Position numbers and translations under genes: made by a program. From positions 62,001-126,000 of the forward strand of contig JACATO010000048.1 of assembly GCA_018389105.1 (NCBI GenBank): DNA of 64,000 nt, in the 5' to 3' direction. The notes under the pieces are model-generated. The model was given only the letters and a program-made list of their open reading frames with translations. It did no database searches and was not told the origin of the DNA. Of this stretch, positions 21,740 through 35,002 are shown piece by piece (positions within the stretch are counted from its first letter, which is position 1; each line of letters starts with the position of its first letter). The stretch is from Nautilus pompilius (lineage: Eukaryota; Mollusca; Cephalopoda; Nautilida; Nautilidae).

Positions 21740-24700
21740 TCATAACAAGCTGACATGCAATTCTCACCTTTTCAGTGGTGATGTTTTGATCAACTGATAT
21801 CATTATTGTAATCATCCTTTGTTTCACCAGATGTTCATGAAATTGACACCTGAAAAGCTGTTAAACATTTCTGTAACAATAGGCATTGTTTTCCCTTTAT
21901 CAGTCTAGTAGAGTAATTGATCATGTTTCAATGGGCTTGTGTATGTATTAAATCCACAAAGAAAAATGTTGACATGGGGATAGGGCTTAAGGAAAAGATT
22001 TGATATAACTGAAGTTTTCAGATAATCAAATTTACTCTACTTATATCAAATTTAGGTTGTACAGGTACATTACTGTGAATTTGAGATAATGGAAGTTGAC
22101 TACTTGGATCTGCTTTTCCACAGTGTGGGCATTTCCAGATACAATTGAAGGTATTAAGATTTTAATGCATCTGAATAAATACTGGGCCATGTATTTTTAT
22201 TTTGTGTTGATTGAAATGAACAATATGTTTTTTTTTTCTTCTACTGAAGTACTGTATTTGAGTTGGATATGAATTATGTTTTACACATTGTTAGAAAATA
22301 GGACTGCTGGTTTTATCTACACTGGCATTAATATTGGATGCACAGAAAATAGACACTCCTGATGATTCCAGTAATAAATATGAATAATAGTATGTGATAC
22401 TGAAAGTTATGAAAGCTAAATGAAGCATGATATTTATTTTTGTTTATTTGTTTGTTTATGGATAAAAATGAAGGGATAGGATCATGTGCATACACTCATG
22501 TAGTCCATCTGTCTGTCTGCTTAATTACTTAGTAACTCTTAATCATTTAAATTAATTATGAAATAATTCAGTCAACTTAAATGCTGCTGTTGTAGTAATA
22601 TTCAGTGCACACAATTAAATTGTTTTTTAGGTAATGAAATTGTGAAGTTAGTGATGATGGCGTTTTTTGCTATTACTTCCTCGTAGATTATTTGGCCATG
22701 TCTGAGAACAGTAGTGGCGAGTAATCTCTTGTTTCAGTAAAGTAAGATTGGTGATAAATTTCAGGCCATAGTTTAGACTTGAATGAGTAAGACATTATTA
22801 AATATATGTATATATTGCTAAAATGTGAGTAAGACAATAAAGTATGAATAATTTGACAATGTGGATACAGATAAAGTATTTAATATAATTGTTTTTTTTT
22901 TAGAGCAAAATTTTACATTGTAGTAATTTAAGCAAAATTAGCGAGAGTAGCATGGAGTGGCTAGGAGATGAAAATCTCAACAATAAGAATTACTTAATTC
23001 TAGACAGCTTATTTTTTGTTGTTGTTTAAATATTTTGTCGTCATTTTATTTTGTTCAGAACAGCTGAATGTGATGAGAAATTATACAGAACAGTTGTGTT
23101 AAGCTTTAAATCCTAGATTTAGATGCTGTTGGTACATTCATATTTGACAGAATATGGATTAAAATGAATTAAATTAGTTTGCTCATAATCTCTCTTTAAG
23201 TTTATTGAACCACATAATGTTACAGTGAAATAAAAATCAATCACCTGTGTGTGTGTGTGTGCAATCTTGAAGATAATAGAATTTACAGATTCTGTTGATA
23301 GAAAGAGTAATGTGCTACCATAGATTAATAATTCGCTTCCTTTTTCCTAAGTCATAGTAGTAGATCTGCATAAATTGTTGTTTTTTTTTTAAAATTTTTA
23401 TTTGCTTTGGAATGAACTCTGACACCATTTTTTTGCCTTTGGAAAAAATTTTGTACTTTAAAAAAAACCTAATAATATAAATTTGTGTTTGTTTCTTTTT
23501 TAGCTGCTTCAGATCAACTAGATTAATTCTCTTCTCTCTCTCTCTCTTTCTGTCTGTGGCAATAAGTTGCCATTATTACTTAATGTTTTGCTCTGACCGG
23601 TAAGTCATTTATTAATTAATTATTGAGATGTTAGTTTTTGTTTACTAAATGTTGATAAAATGCGTATTTTTGTTATTTTAATTCATTATTGAGCTGCAGG
23701 TTAATGTTAAAATCATTAATTTTTCCTGTTTTGGTTAACTGCCACATTTCTCAATGCTCGTGCTTGGGGAAACATTGCTAGCCATTGTGTGTGAAGAACT
23801 TTTAAAACCTCATATTAATATGCTATATTTCTATATTAGTTCTTATGTTTTCTCAGTAATAATGGCAAATTTGATCAATAAAGTTAGCCATCTGAGATTT
23901 AATGGTTACATACTGGCTGGGGTTAATTGTGAGTAGATTTTAGGGAATATCTGAGGCACCACTTAGCAGCAGCCCCATCTTTAACAATTTTGTTTTTCAT
24001 GTTTTCTTCAGATTACTGTTGATAGATTTTATTTAGAAAGATTGTCTTAACTTTTGCAAACTTTTTTCAAATTCTGACATCTTCAGTATTCAAAAAGCTA
24101 TGGGAGTTGTTAAAAATACAGCAGCAGAATTTAAAGAGTAAACAAGCAATATTTGGACCCAAGTATACTTGTGAGGACATAATTGTACTTGTTTAAATGC
24201 TCATTACAATTTTTTATACCTCACAATTGGCAGGATGTTTTGCTAAAGATTTCCAGCAGATACTTGGAACATTTTGAATATCTATGTGCTTCTGAAATCA
24301 GATATCAGAAACATAAGCAGGTATTGTTATCACATGTGGTATGAAAGTACTGGGTTAGTCTGTTGGATTACTTTGGTGGTCATTATTCTGAATGCAAGCT
24401 AAAACCTTTCTCTGGATTTACAGTTCTTATTAATTTTGCTTAGTTATCTCAAAGTTAAAACTATTGGAAATTTATTTTAACTCTTTGACTAATGTCAGAT
24501 TGCTAAAATCTGGACCTTCAGCAATCACATGTACCAGTAAAATTATTCATTAAAAATACAAAGCAATCAAAAAAGCATTTTGATGATATTAAGTAGGGTT
24601 AATGTGAGAAAACAGTCAGGAAAAAGCAAATGTTTGGTGGGGTTATTTTGTGTTTTAAAATTCAACTTTGGATCATAAAATTGTTTGAAAAGGGAAAAAT

Positions 24701-27013
24701 AAAGGGTCATAAAAATCTGAGCTGACTACTATCTGTTTAAAAATAAAATTTTGGGTGCAAATTGGAAGGATTAAAGAAATTGTATTGGAGTGGGACTCAG
24801 AACCAATGGAATGATACTAAATTTTCTTTAGAAAGTAGGATCCAATGTTAAAGAAAATAATGTAACTTTCATTTTGATATAATAAGAAACCTAGTGTTGG
24901 TAATAATCGGGAAAAAAATCACCTGCAAACCTACACAGGTAGCTAGCACCTTAAAAATCATAACTTTTGCAGAAATGATATTTATACTTATTGATCTCTC
25001 TCTCTCCCTCTCTCACACACGCACACTGTCTGACTAGGATTATGGTTAAATGCTGTTTTATTACCATCAATGGATACCATTTGTTACTACTAGGTAAATC
25101 CCAAATTGTGCTGTTTTCCCTTTTGGAATATTAATGTACATCTGAACAGTAAAGAACAAGGCAGTTGAAAAATATTTAATAAATTTGGTTTAAAAAAAAA
25201 CCTTTTAAAGAATATAATGTGGCTAATTTATTATTATAGATACAATGTATGTATGTCTGTGTATATCTATATATTTATACATTGTATTTTCATCAATATA
25301 ATAACTGTTTTTAAGGTACCATATTACATGTTTTGTAGCTTTTAATATTTATTTTTAATATTGTTCTGAACTTTTTGTTGTCTAAAATTAATTTTAGGAA
25401 TGCTATATAAATTTATGTCTAGAGATGGCATGGTTATGATATCAACAAATTTAGCAACTGAAAGGTTACAGATATGAATTAGTTAGCTTGAGCCACTTGA
25501 ACACTTAAAAAGAGAAACACCCACTGCCAAAATAACAACACTACATGAGAAATATTCCTCAGTATTGAAGCTGATGAAGGCAAGGAGCTTAGTCAATATT
25601 AGCTTTTTTGTTCTTATTCAGGAGCTTTATACTCTTATAGCAAAAATGTAGGAATATTGGTATTTGACATGTATTTAATTACACTTGCCAAAAAAATGCA
25701 AAATAATCAGAAGTTATAAAAAGCAATTTATTCCTTAGCTAAATTATCCCATAGATTTATTACTGTATGTTAATGAAGGAATGACATCACAATTTCTACT
25801 CATTGGAGTTAAAAAATCATAAGATGATTGACACTGACAGCCAAGGTCATCTGCCCATGTTAGAAATGAAATGTTTCCTATGTTAGATTTTAGGCCTATG
25901 TGTTGACAACATTTGATAGTATTCTTCTGTTGGTTGCTCATAATAATTTTCATAAAATGAACCCAAAATTCCAGTATTCCTAGATTTTTGTGGCTGGTAT
26001 ATATTCATATCATCTATTATGTTTTTCAGTTTATTTTAAAAAGGCCAGTCAATTCAAGACTCTCCTCTTATGATTCCTTTATTATTCTGTAAGTTTAATA
26101 AAATTCAAAAACAACAAAATTTTATGAAATTATCTACTTCTAAAATCTTCTTTTTTTATAATGACAGTTTGCCAGGATGATATTTTCAATCAATAATTAA
26201 AGGAATGGCTTCTTTGTAGTTGTAATCCTGGCCTAAACCTTTTATTTTGTACACAGGGAATGTGTCCATAAACAATTCATAGGATCTACTGTCATCTTTT
26301 GTTTTTCTACTCTGGTGTTTTGTCAGCTTTTTAATAATACTCAGTTCTCCAACATGGGCTTGTCATTAACAGTTTACTATTGAAAAGGGTTTATCACAGA
26401 TGATGGTCAAGTTAATGGTACTTAAAGTGGGTTTTGTATGATGACCTTTTAGTATCTACTGGTGGTTGTAAGCTGACCAGTACCTAAATCCTTTTGTGCT
26501 GTTATGTAAAAGTGGAGTAGATGTTAGGCTTTAAGTGAAGATAAGTAAAATTGAATGTCTTATCAAATCGGTGTGTAGTGTTCAAGGTAGAAACACACTT
26601 AGGCAATCGTTTTTTATTGTACTTTTAGTTGGCAAACTAACCAGCTAAAGACTGAGGGTATTAAAATTTGATTAACAGTTTCTATAATCAGTATGCATTA
26701 GACTGTTTTGTTTTCATTATTTTAACATAAGAATCTATTTGCAACAGTACATATTAGTGGAAATAATACCATGTCTTTGCTTTTTAACACTTGAAAAATT
26801 TCTCACTTGGATCATCTGTGTTAATCTGACTTTTTGTGTAATATTTTTAGAAATTAGGTAGCTATTGAGATTAAATGTCTGTGCTATAGAACATTTACAT
26901 ATCTGCCATTTTGATGGAAGTAATGTTTGCAGTTTTCTTCTCATTGTCTGCCCTTTCTGATTAATTCTTCTAAACTTAGTCATTACACTTTAATCCATTT
27001 TATTAGATTGTAA
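21740..27013. other. long non-coding stretch
   Basis: More than 5 kb of AT-rich DNA with simple repeats (GT run about 23246-23261, CT run about 23528-23549, CT/CA run about 25000-25025). The minus strand around 25740-26540 gives short stretches that feel like an eroded coding relic (for example a GLQLQ...NY patch) but no family could be named. Confidence 0.4.
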
Positions 27014-27015
27014 TA

Positions 27016-27793
27016 CAGTAGTCCCTCCTCCATTGCGGGGGTTACGTTCCAGAAATACCCTATTTAAATACACCCTAGGCATGTTTTTATAACTTTTACG
27101 GTACTTTTAAATGCATTTTAAGGTCTTTAAACACACTTTTAAAACAATAGAAACACATTTAAACACACACAAGATATTGAGAGAAAGCAAGAGCATTGGA
27201 AAACACAAAAATCTTCTTCAGAACCTCTTTGATCGGCAAAAGTGTCGTACAGCTTCTTTGCCTTGGTCCTGATGGTGTTACCATCCAAAGTGATGTTTTT
27301 CTTTCGGCAATCTTGGATCCAAAAAGCCAAGGCAGTTTCCATCCTGACGATGTTTTTATTGCGGATAGAAACAACTCGTTTTGCACCTTCATTGATGCAC
27401 AGCGAAGCGGTTGCCCTGATATTCTTCTCATACCGTAATGGCAGGCTATGGCAGCGTAACTCTGACCTTCCTTTATCATATCGAGAAGTTACACCTTCTC
27501 CTGAATCGTCAAGAACTTTCTCTTCTTCTTTGGCTCACCAGAAACCTTAGATGATGGGCGTTTTGGTGGCATCCTTGGGGTTATCAATAAAACAGCAAGG
27601 CGAACAGCTCTCCCTGCAAGATGTGAAGCAGCGAGATGCTTCTAAAACAGAACAGCCAATCAGCGGAGATTTAAACTCATAAACAATGCTACGGAATGCC
27701 GCGAAATTGTGTAAACATACGCAATATGAAAATTAATAGGTCTTACAGAAAAAAACCGCGAAAACCGAACCACAATATGACGGGGGTTTACTG
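27016..27793 (-). mobile_element. Tigger-type deletion derivative with both ends
   Basis: The left end reads CAGTAGTCCCTCCTCCATTG and the right end, reverse-complemented, CAGTAAACCCCCGTCATATT, each flanked by a TA duplication (27014-27015 and 27794-27795). The body is only 778 bases and encodes the first part of a Tigger transposase on the minus strand. The DDE domain is absent, so this is a short internally deleted copy needing a helper for mobility. The ends resemble those of vertebrate Tigger1-type elements as I recall them. Confidence 0.85.
27139..27572 (-). pseudogene. Tigger transposase amino-terminal remnant (TIGD1-like)
   Basis: From the ATG at 27572 the reading is MPPKRPSSKVSGEPKKKRKF, a basic head, then LTIQEKVQLLDMIKEGQSYAAI, the CENP-B helix-turn-helix. 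One frameshift near 27415 is followed by the second DNA-binding segment METALAFWIQDCRKKNITLD and KAKKLYDTFADQRGSEEDF. Coding similarity stops at the last of these, where the catalytic domain should begin. What is left is a DNA-binding module without a nuclease. If expressed and in frame it could compete for element ends, but the frameshift argues against it. Confidence 0.8.
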
Positions 27794-27795
27794 TA

Positions 27796-28149
27796 TTCTG
27801 AAATTTTTCTGGTTAAATGTGTTCACAAATGTATCTTGTTCTATTAGAATGTCATACTGTAGATAATAACAATGGCACTAATGAATAAATATTTCAAATG
27901 ATGCAAATTTTTACCTGCATTAGGCTAATGCAAGTTTTAAGGTTCTCTCCAAAGTCTTTCATATCACATAAAGCTCATAATTCTTCAAAATGAACTGTAT
28001 TGAAGGTTGGTATAATTAATAAATAAAGTTTTTGAAAATGCAAGTACAGTAAAATTGTAAAAGACGCCTTTCGCATTTGTGTTCATTAAATGTCTGTGAT
28101 AGGTTAATGTGATCAGTAGTTGGTTGATTTTCACAAGAATAAGCCTTGT
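27796..28149. other. non-coding, nothing recognised
   Basis: Short AT-rich spacer before the next hAT relic. Confidence 0.4.
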
Positions 28150-29510
28150 TAACTAGTGTCCAGTGTTGAAACTTCTGCCATGAGTAAAAAGCTAAGATGG
28201 TTTAGTGTTGTCTACAAAACCAGTTCAGGGTTAACAGTAGACCAACATTCCAACTGCTCAAAGATAATCACACTTTTCAATTTTTTCTTAGCAATTTTTA
28301 TAATGTTAAAAGTGGCAGCATTGAAAAAGATGCCAAAGATATTTTCTACATTTCCTAGTGTTGCTCTGGATGCTGTAAGGGATATTGGTTTTTCATTTTT
28401 TAAATGTGGCTTATTGGATATTCCTCTACACGAGAGCTCTTCAACTGGTGGTTCATGAGCAATATGGAGGACAGTAAATATGGTGCCCTCTACTCTAGCT
28501 AGCCAGAAAATAAAACTTGATAGTGAAAACCATCTACTTGTTTATTTTACTAACTGTACTTAACACAAAGCCAATATGTTTACTTTGCGATGAATGTATT
28601 TCAGTAGACAAGGAGCATGGACTTGACCCGAATAAAGTTTGTCTTCTAGTTACAGATGGTGCTTCCTTCTGTCTGGTTTAGCACTATGTATGCAGTCCCT
28701 GCATTGCATTATCCATCAAAGTGTTTTGTATGTCAAACTTTGTAATAAACTGAAAGATAGCATGAATATAGTGATGATAATCATAAACTTTATTTGATCT
28801 ATGCTGACATGTCTGCAGACTATCAAGATCTGTTACTGCACAATGATGTTTGCTGGTTCAGTAAAGGCAAAACAATTAATTACTTCTGTGGAATGCAGAG
28901 AAGTATTCAAGAGTGGTACAGGACAATGAGTTCATGGAAAAGGTGTTTTTCAAGTGATAAATTTGGACACTTAAACACACAATTTAGAACTACAAGGAAG
29001 GGATAAGACCATAATCAACCTTGTGGAGAAACTGTCTTTCAGAATAATTCGTTTCTCTCATTGGATTACATTTGTAAAAAATACTTAACTACCTAAAATG
29101 CATGATCTAATCACATCATCATCAGCCAGTCACCAATGTGATGAGAGATTTCAAGATGTGTGCCTAAAGAAATCCTGAAGTTTGCTTGGAATCCATTCAC
29201 AGGGATCACTGCAGCTGGAACTTGTGGACACTCCATCTTTTTCATCTTTGAAACAAATTTACAAAATGCTGATGACCGGGTTTTTGACTGAATGCATTCA
29301 ACAGAAGTTTCCAGAAGCTAGAAAATTAACTATTTCTGTTCATTATGTTTGGTTTTACTTACACCTGTGAGTCCAGCTTTTCTTACATGAATTTAATAAA
29401 AAGAAACACATGCAGTTCACTGAGTAATGAAAGACTGCAGCACTGTCTTAGAATTGCTCTGACAACATATGAGCCTGACTACTTTAATGTTGCTTAAAGA
29501 AGTGCAATTT
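28150..29510 (+). mobile_element. hAT transposon relic, ZBED5/FAM200-like
   Basis: Plus-strand fragments in family order are: SVDKEHGLDPNKVCLLVTDG near 28600-28660 (the TDGA block); HNDVCWFSKGKTINYF near 28840-28885, matching the family H-T-x-V-R-W-L-S-R-G-K block; SSDKFGHLN near 28955; and YTCESSFSYMNLIKRNT near 29360-29410, the hAT dimerisation block, ending LTTYEPDY near 29475. Many stops and frameshifts intervene. The BED finger region is not readable and no terminal repeats were found. Limits are therefore those of the coding relic. Confidence 0.75.
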
Positions 29511-30699
29511 TTTTGCATTGAACTCACTATTAACTGTTATAACTATAACATTAGCAAGTGAACTGTTGCAGAGTAAATCTCTGTTCGAAAAGATAGTCAT
29601 GCTGTGAGTATATGGAGAATGAAAATCTTATCTTTTTTTCTTTTTCTTTATACATTAATTCATTTTCTCTGAAATATATTAAAAAAAATCATTTTTTGCA
29701 TATTGTATACTCATTCTGGCATCAGATTTTCAATTTTAACTGACAGGAGAATGTTTGCTTTTCAATATTTTTTGTACTTGTATTTTTTTTTTCCATTATT
29801 ATATTAATATATTTCAGAGTGAAATGGTTCTGGTTCACCTACTCTCAGCTTTTTTCCAGTCTTTTCCCCTTAAAAATAGTTGGAGAGACTTGTTCTATAG
29901 CCTTTGCTCACTGTGGACTGTCACTTATGTATATCAGCAACCAACTTTTACTCATTTGATTTTTCGGGCAAGTTCCTGTTGTTGTAATGATTATTGATAT
30001 TTAATTCAATGTTTGGATGACCATGTTTCATAATTATTCATGTTGACTAATTATAATGTTACTTTATTTTTGACAAATAGATAAAAATCAGGATCTTAGT
30101 TCTAAGAAACTAGCTCTCTTGAACCTAAACAAATTCACTCAGTGAAAAATTGACAAGAACATAAGCTTGAGCCACAGAGTTGTTTGTAAAATAAAAAAAA
30201 AAAGGCAGAAACCTTTTATCAGCACCAAAACATTGATCAGCCAGCAGAAAAGCAGTAGCAAAAAATCTGCATATCAAGTGGATATTGACATCTGTCTTCA
30301 AGAAATACCATAAATGGTGAACACTCAACTAGGAATGTACCTTGAAGGCTATGGTGTCTACATTTCATCCATTTTTGTGCACAGATATCTGATTATGGAT
30401 GGACTAATGGCCCAGCAACTCAGAATGAAGCCCAGCCTTACCCCAAAGCAAAAGAAGTAATAGGCTGGACTGGGATAAAGAACACACAGTGTGGACTGTT
30501 GTGGATTGGGAAAAGTTCAATGCTTGTTACTGCTTAAAAATTTATTAAAAATTTAAGAAAATTTGACAGTTAAGGGAAAAAAACAATTGCATTTTCTCAT
30601 CTCCTAAGAGCATTTTTACTTCAGATCTGGATGGCTCTATGACTAATAACTGGTCTTTTACCTATTAAGAATAAATTTTAATGCAACAGAATGTAAGCT
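29511..30699. other. non-coding, may include eroded Tc1 5' sequence
   Basis: AT-rich. The part next to 30700 may be the lost amino-terminal half of the following Tc1 relic, but nothing readable remains. Confidence 0.4.
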
Positions 30700-31250
30700 C
30701 AAGCCTTTATTTTCAGATATGCTTCAGTGATGATACTGTTTTCCATGTTTTGAATGACTCTCAGTATGTTCAGTGTTCATCAGATAAAAGGTGAGGAGTA
30801 TTCTCTGGAGTCCATTATGGTTAGTCCATATTTTCAGTACATGTCATTGGAAGGATGTAGCTAGTAGATAATATACATTGATACAGCAGGAATACATCAT
30901 TATTCTTTTTTAAAAAAAAGAATGTTACCCAAACTCAGTGATTGGTTTCTTAAAGAAAATAGTATCTTTCTGCAAGATGGAGTTTTGTGCCATTCACCCA
31001 AATATGTTAACAAGTACTTAACTTCCAAAAGTATTTTTATCTTTTCATAGCCCAGTGACTCATTAGATATGACCCCCCCCCTGTTGAAAAAACAGGTGAT
31101 TGTGAAGAAAATAATGGTATGGAGAAAGCTAGCAAATAGGAGGGACACCTAGTATCTGTGTTGATTGATGTTTGGCACAGCGACCCCAAACTGATTCATG
31201 AAATGTCAAAGTGTGCAAAAAAAAGGCTGTATGCAGCATAAAGTGGGTCT
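30700..31250 (+). mobile_element. Tc1-type transposon relic (3' half)
   Basis: Plus-strand pieces follow Tc1 transposase order: FSDDTVFHVLNDSQYVQ near 30710-30770 (first aspartate region), IFSVHVIGRM near 30840 (the family S-x-x-G-x-G-x-M block), IFLQDGVLCHSPKYVNKYL near 30965-31020 (second aspartate region, usually Q-Q-D-G-A-x-x-H), PSDSLDMTP near 31055, and LVSVLIDVWHSDPKLI near 31150-31200. A C-run near 31076 falls where the N-P-I-E-N-x-W block should be. Frameshifts and stops occur. It differs from the Tc1 relic at 6150-7145 and lies on the opposite strand. Confidence 0.78.
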
Positions 31251-31886
31251 TTAGAGTATTACGACCCGAGACCCTGCTTTCATTAATAGCTTAAATAAAC
31301 GATAATGTTATTAAACTTGTTTCTTGTTCTTCATTCTTGGTACTAATATTTCTGCACTACTGTGCATGCAGACTATACAATTCAAAAGCATATTTTAATG
31401 ACTAGACTGAAATTGGAAGTGGAAGATGATATATTTATACAATGGAAAACATCACAAAATGAGATAAAATGTCAGAAAGAAACAAACAAAAAAAAAGTCC
31501 AAAGATTTGTATTTATTTAAAAATACCAAAAAAAATCAATCTATTTTTTTAGTTTCTGACATCATTAGTTCATGCATAAAGTTGAGACAAATGTCTATGA
31601 CCATAAAATGTTTTTTTTTTTTTTTTTAATTTTTAAAACTGAATAGATTTATAATAAAGTTCATCAATTAGTCTTGGAGAGGCAATGTAGAACTAGAAGA
31701 TTAGTAACTGCCTATTACTTATTGAACATTTCTTTGCAGTTAATCTTTTATGTCCTGTATCTGCTGCTGCTGATATTGCCACCAAACCTGCATTGTCGTC
31801 ACCACTATGACTACCACATGTTCTCCTCTATCCTGTAGGTTTATGATTTGTATTTTCTTTCGGGGAATGTTTCACAGACCTGTTAT
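31251..31886. other. non-coding flank of the LTR element
   Basis: AT-rich sequence with a 20-base T run near 31612. The last five bases before the LTR, GTTTG (31887-31891), are the target duplication. Confidence 0.5.
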
Positions 31887-31891
31887 GTTTG

Positions 31892-32187
31892 TGATGCGTT
31901 CCCCGCTTGCTATCGAATCCTGGGTCGTTTGTGTCCTAAAGCACCATTGCGTAAAACGTGTATTGCAAGAAAAACCGAAATCCCGTGCTACCAGAAATGA
32001 GCCTATTTACATAGCAATCAAAGGAACCAAACTCGCATTCAGATTGGTCGTGACTGTCAGCCAATGAGGTTGTTCCGTTCCACTGTTCTGTAACCTTCCG
32101 GCATATTCTGGAATGTTCTTGTTCTATTTTGTTATTTAACGCATTTTGATAAAAATACTTGAACTTTTGGGGGTAAATCGATCCCCC
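31892..32187 (-). repeat. 3' LTR of the Gypsy element
   Basis: Lies at the low-coordinate end because the element is on the minus strand. It lacks a 17-base stretch present in the other LTR (near 36389) and its inner edge reads TTCCAAGGGGG on the minus strand where the 5' LTR has TGTTAGGGGG. Confidence 0.9.
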
Positions 32188-32265
32188 TTGGAAGTGTTAT
32201 GTGTAGGATTTGTTGCTCGGATTAACTTGAAGGTGTTGTACTCCCCTGCATGGTCGAACTGTCCA

Positions 32266-33333
32266 TCACCATGGTTGCAGAGTGCTTAAATTTTCGTCGC
32301 TGTTAGATGGATGCTGGTCGGGTATTTTGAGATCGAACGTCTCAAGGATAATGTCCAACTGCATTGGTGCTTCAGTTGATGCTTCATGTTTATTGTTTCT
32401 CGAGTTGATTTGCATGCCTGATCCACCTCTGCTCGCCATCCTGGACTTCATAAAGAACTGCACCATTTTTTCTGATGATACAACCAGACATCCATCTGTC
32501 CGATCCACAGTAGTTCCTTGCAAGAAATCCCTCTTCTGGTTCATAACTGCGACGTTTGGCTCCATGTCGCCGATTGAATTGAGACCCCATTCTGCTGTTC
32601 TGGCAATCCACAACTTCAGTCTGTGGCTTCATGCAGTCCAATGTAGTCCTTGGTCTTCTTCCAAACATGCATTCACTTGGTGAGCGTCCTTCGGGCACAT
32701 TTGGGTTTGGTGTTGTCCGGTAGGCCATCAAAAACTTCGGCAGCATCTTGACCGGTGGTCCCTCCCCTTTTGATTTCAGGAGTGCATGCTTGAAAGTGTC
32801 AACGAAGCATTCGGCCTGCCCGTTTGACTGTGGGTGGTACGGTGGTGATGTGATGTGTTTTACCGCGCCTTCTTCACACCAACCTCGGAAGACCGATCCA
32901 GTGAATTGCGTGCCATTGTCCGTGATGATTGTCTTCGGCAACCCGAAGGTACTGCAGAGTTCATCCAGTTTCGATACCGTCGCTTCACTTGTTGCATGTC
33001 GCATAGGATGGACTTCAGCCACTTGGTGTATGAATTGACCACAATCAGGTAACTGGTGCCATCGATAGGCCCGGCGAAGTCGATGTGAATCCGTTCCCAT
33101 GGTTGGCTTGCTTGTGGCCAGGACTGAACTTCACATTTAACTGCATTCTTCTGCGACAGCATGCAGTTGTGACAGGCCTTGCAGTGACTTTCGAGGTCTT
33201 TGTCGATAAAAGGCCAGTATACATAACTCTGAGCAATAGCCTTCATCTGATTGATGCCAGGATGGCCGGAATGGAGTTGGCGGAGTACCCGTGGTCTCAG
33301 TGTTTCAGGAATGACCACACGATCACCAAACAT
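32266..33333 (-). pseudogene. Gypsy integrase, frameshifted
   Basis: The piece from 33333 has the amino-terminal zinc domain (HPGINQMKAIAQ, then CKACHNC: an H-H-C-C arrangement) and the first catalytic aspartate (RIHIDFAGPIDG). A frameshift near 33000-33045 leads into a second piece with the second aspartate (IITDNGTQF) and the glutamate (PQSNGQAECFVD), completing the D-D-E triad. The end resembles the family tail LYEVQDGEQRWIRHANQL, followed after another shift by a weakly conserved extension to about 32266. No chromodomain was recognised. Confidence 0.88.
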
Positions 33334-34846
33334 GATGCATCCATTGACAATCGAGAGTGAAAAACGTCAATAGTAGAACTTTGATCTTGTCTTCTATTTT
33401 GCTCGGCCATGATGTCCATAAGTACTGAATGATGCGTTGGAGGGTGTGGTCTGTTTTTGTCTCTTGCTCTATCTGCGCTGCTGTGACCGGTAGTGCTTGT
33501 ATTGCATCGAAAAGGATGCGTCGAACGGTAATTTCCGCGATGACCGTGGCAACAACAACATGCTCATCCAGTGTTTGTTGGTTATTGATCAGTCGGGACA
33601 GTGCATCAGCTTGTCCGAAAGTAGTTGTGGACCGGTATTTGATTTCGAAATCATAAGCCAAAAGCGTCGTTGCCCAGCATTGTAGGCAATTTGCAGTGTA
33701 GACTGGAATTCCTTTTTTCGATCCGAAGACTGCTAGCAACGGCTTGTGGTCAGTCAGCAGTGTAAACCACCTTCCATAAAGCATCTTGTGGGATTTCTAG
33801 ACGGCGAAGATCAGTGCAAGTGCTTCCTTCTCGATCTGACTGTAGTTACGTTCTGTCACGGTCAGTGATCGCACAGCATGGGCAATAGCCCTTTCTGAAC
33901 CATCAGGAAACAGGTGCGAAATGACTGCCCCGATCCCCGCATTCGATGCATCTGCTGCCACAGCGATGGATTGAGATGGGTCGAAGTGGGTTAGGAGTAG
34001 ATCTGATTTCAGAAGTTCTTTCACTTGTTCAAAGGCTCTTTGACACTCGGAAGACCACAACCATTTTGCGTCTTTGGCCAGTAGCTGATTGAAAGGTGTA
34101 CGAAGATAGTGAAGTGATGGTAAGAATGTGCTATAGTAGCTGACTAACCCGAGGAATGCACATAGTGTTTGTGTATCGTTTGGTGGTGGCATCGCTTCGA
34201 TCGCCTTAACATTTGATGGGTCCGGACGACGGCCGTGTTGGTCAACGATGAAACCGAGGTACTTGACACAGTTCAATCCAACTTGGCACTTGTCAGGGCG
34301 TACACGAAGACCGTACTCACCGAAACGTTCAAGTACCGTTTCCAACTCCCTGAGCAAGTCTTCATTGTCTGTTCCCGTGATGATAACATCGTCCAAATAA
34401 GCTGCAGCTCCTGGAACGTCGTGCAGCATGGTATCCATCAGCTGTGGGAATATTGCAGGTGCTGTTTTGACACCGAAAGGCAATCGATTATACTGAAACA
34501 ATCCTTTGTGGGTATTGATTGTCAGCAGTACTCGGGAGGGGGCTTCTACTGGAATCTGCAAGTAAGCTTCTGCCAGGTCCAGTTTTGCAAAGCATCTTCC
34601 ACCGTTGAGTTTTGCAAACAAATCTTCCTGTATAGGAAGAGGATATTGATATTGTTCCAGCGCGTTGTTCAACCCAATGGGTTTCTTGACCACTACGATA
34701 GGCACTGCCCAAGCAGAATAGTTGATAGGTGATATCACACTAGCTTGTTCCAGACATGCAAGTTCTTGTTCCACTGTGGTGAGTGCAGCATAGGGCACGG
34801 GACGTTTTGGACGAAAAACAGGTTTGACTTCCTTGTGGAGAGTCAA
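33323..34846 (-). pseudogene. Gypsy reverse transcriptase and RNase H, one stop
   Basis: The reverse transcriptase reads continuously from 34846: KLDLAEAYLQIPV, LPFGVKTAPAIF and the catalytic AAYLDDVIITG are present. The region between VVVKKP and GLNNAL, where relatives have an R-x-C-x-D-F block of about a dozen residues, is missing without loss of frame. RNase H follows with AADASNAGIGAVI and IEKEALALIFAV. A stop at about 33796 then interrupts the run before LLTDHKPLLAVF and the linker QADALSR. Catalytic aspartates of both domains are visible. Together the missing block and the stop make the copy inactive. Confidence 0.92.
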
Positions 34847-35002
34847 TTCGGCTTCAAATTTGGTGCAGAGGCTGAGCCCCTTGGCAAAAACTGTTGGATG
34901 CTTCCGTTCTAGCGCCTCTTTGATTGATATCTGTATCGTTGTTGAAACACCAGTTGAGGCTGTTTGAGATGTGTTGATTTGGCTGCAGATTGGGTCCAGT
35001 GG

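Noticed and set aside
25740..26540. possible coding relic on the minus strand
   Set aside because: No motif of a known family could be read; the impression rests on composition only.
32282..33360. several plus-strand open frames
   Set aside because: Antisense shadows of the Gypsy integrase and its tail.
34235..34732. 165-codon plus-strand open frame
   Set aside because: It is antisense to the Gypsy reverse transcriptase, whose motifs are clear on the minus strand.
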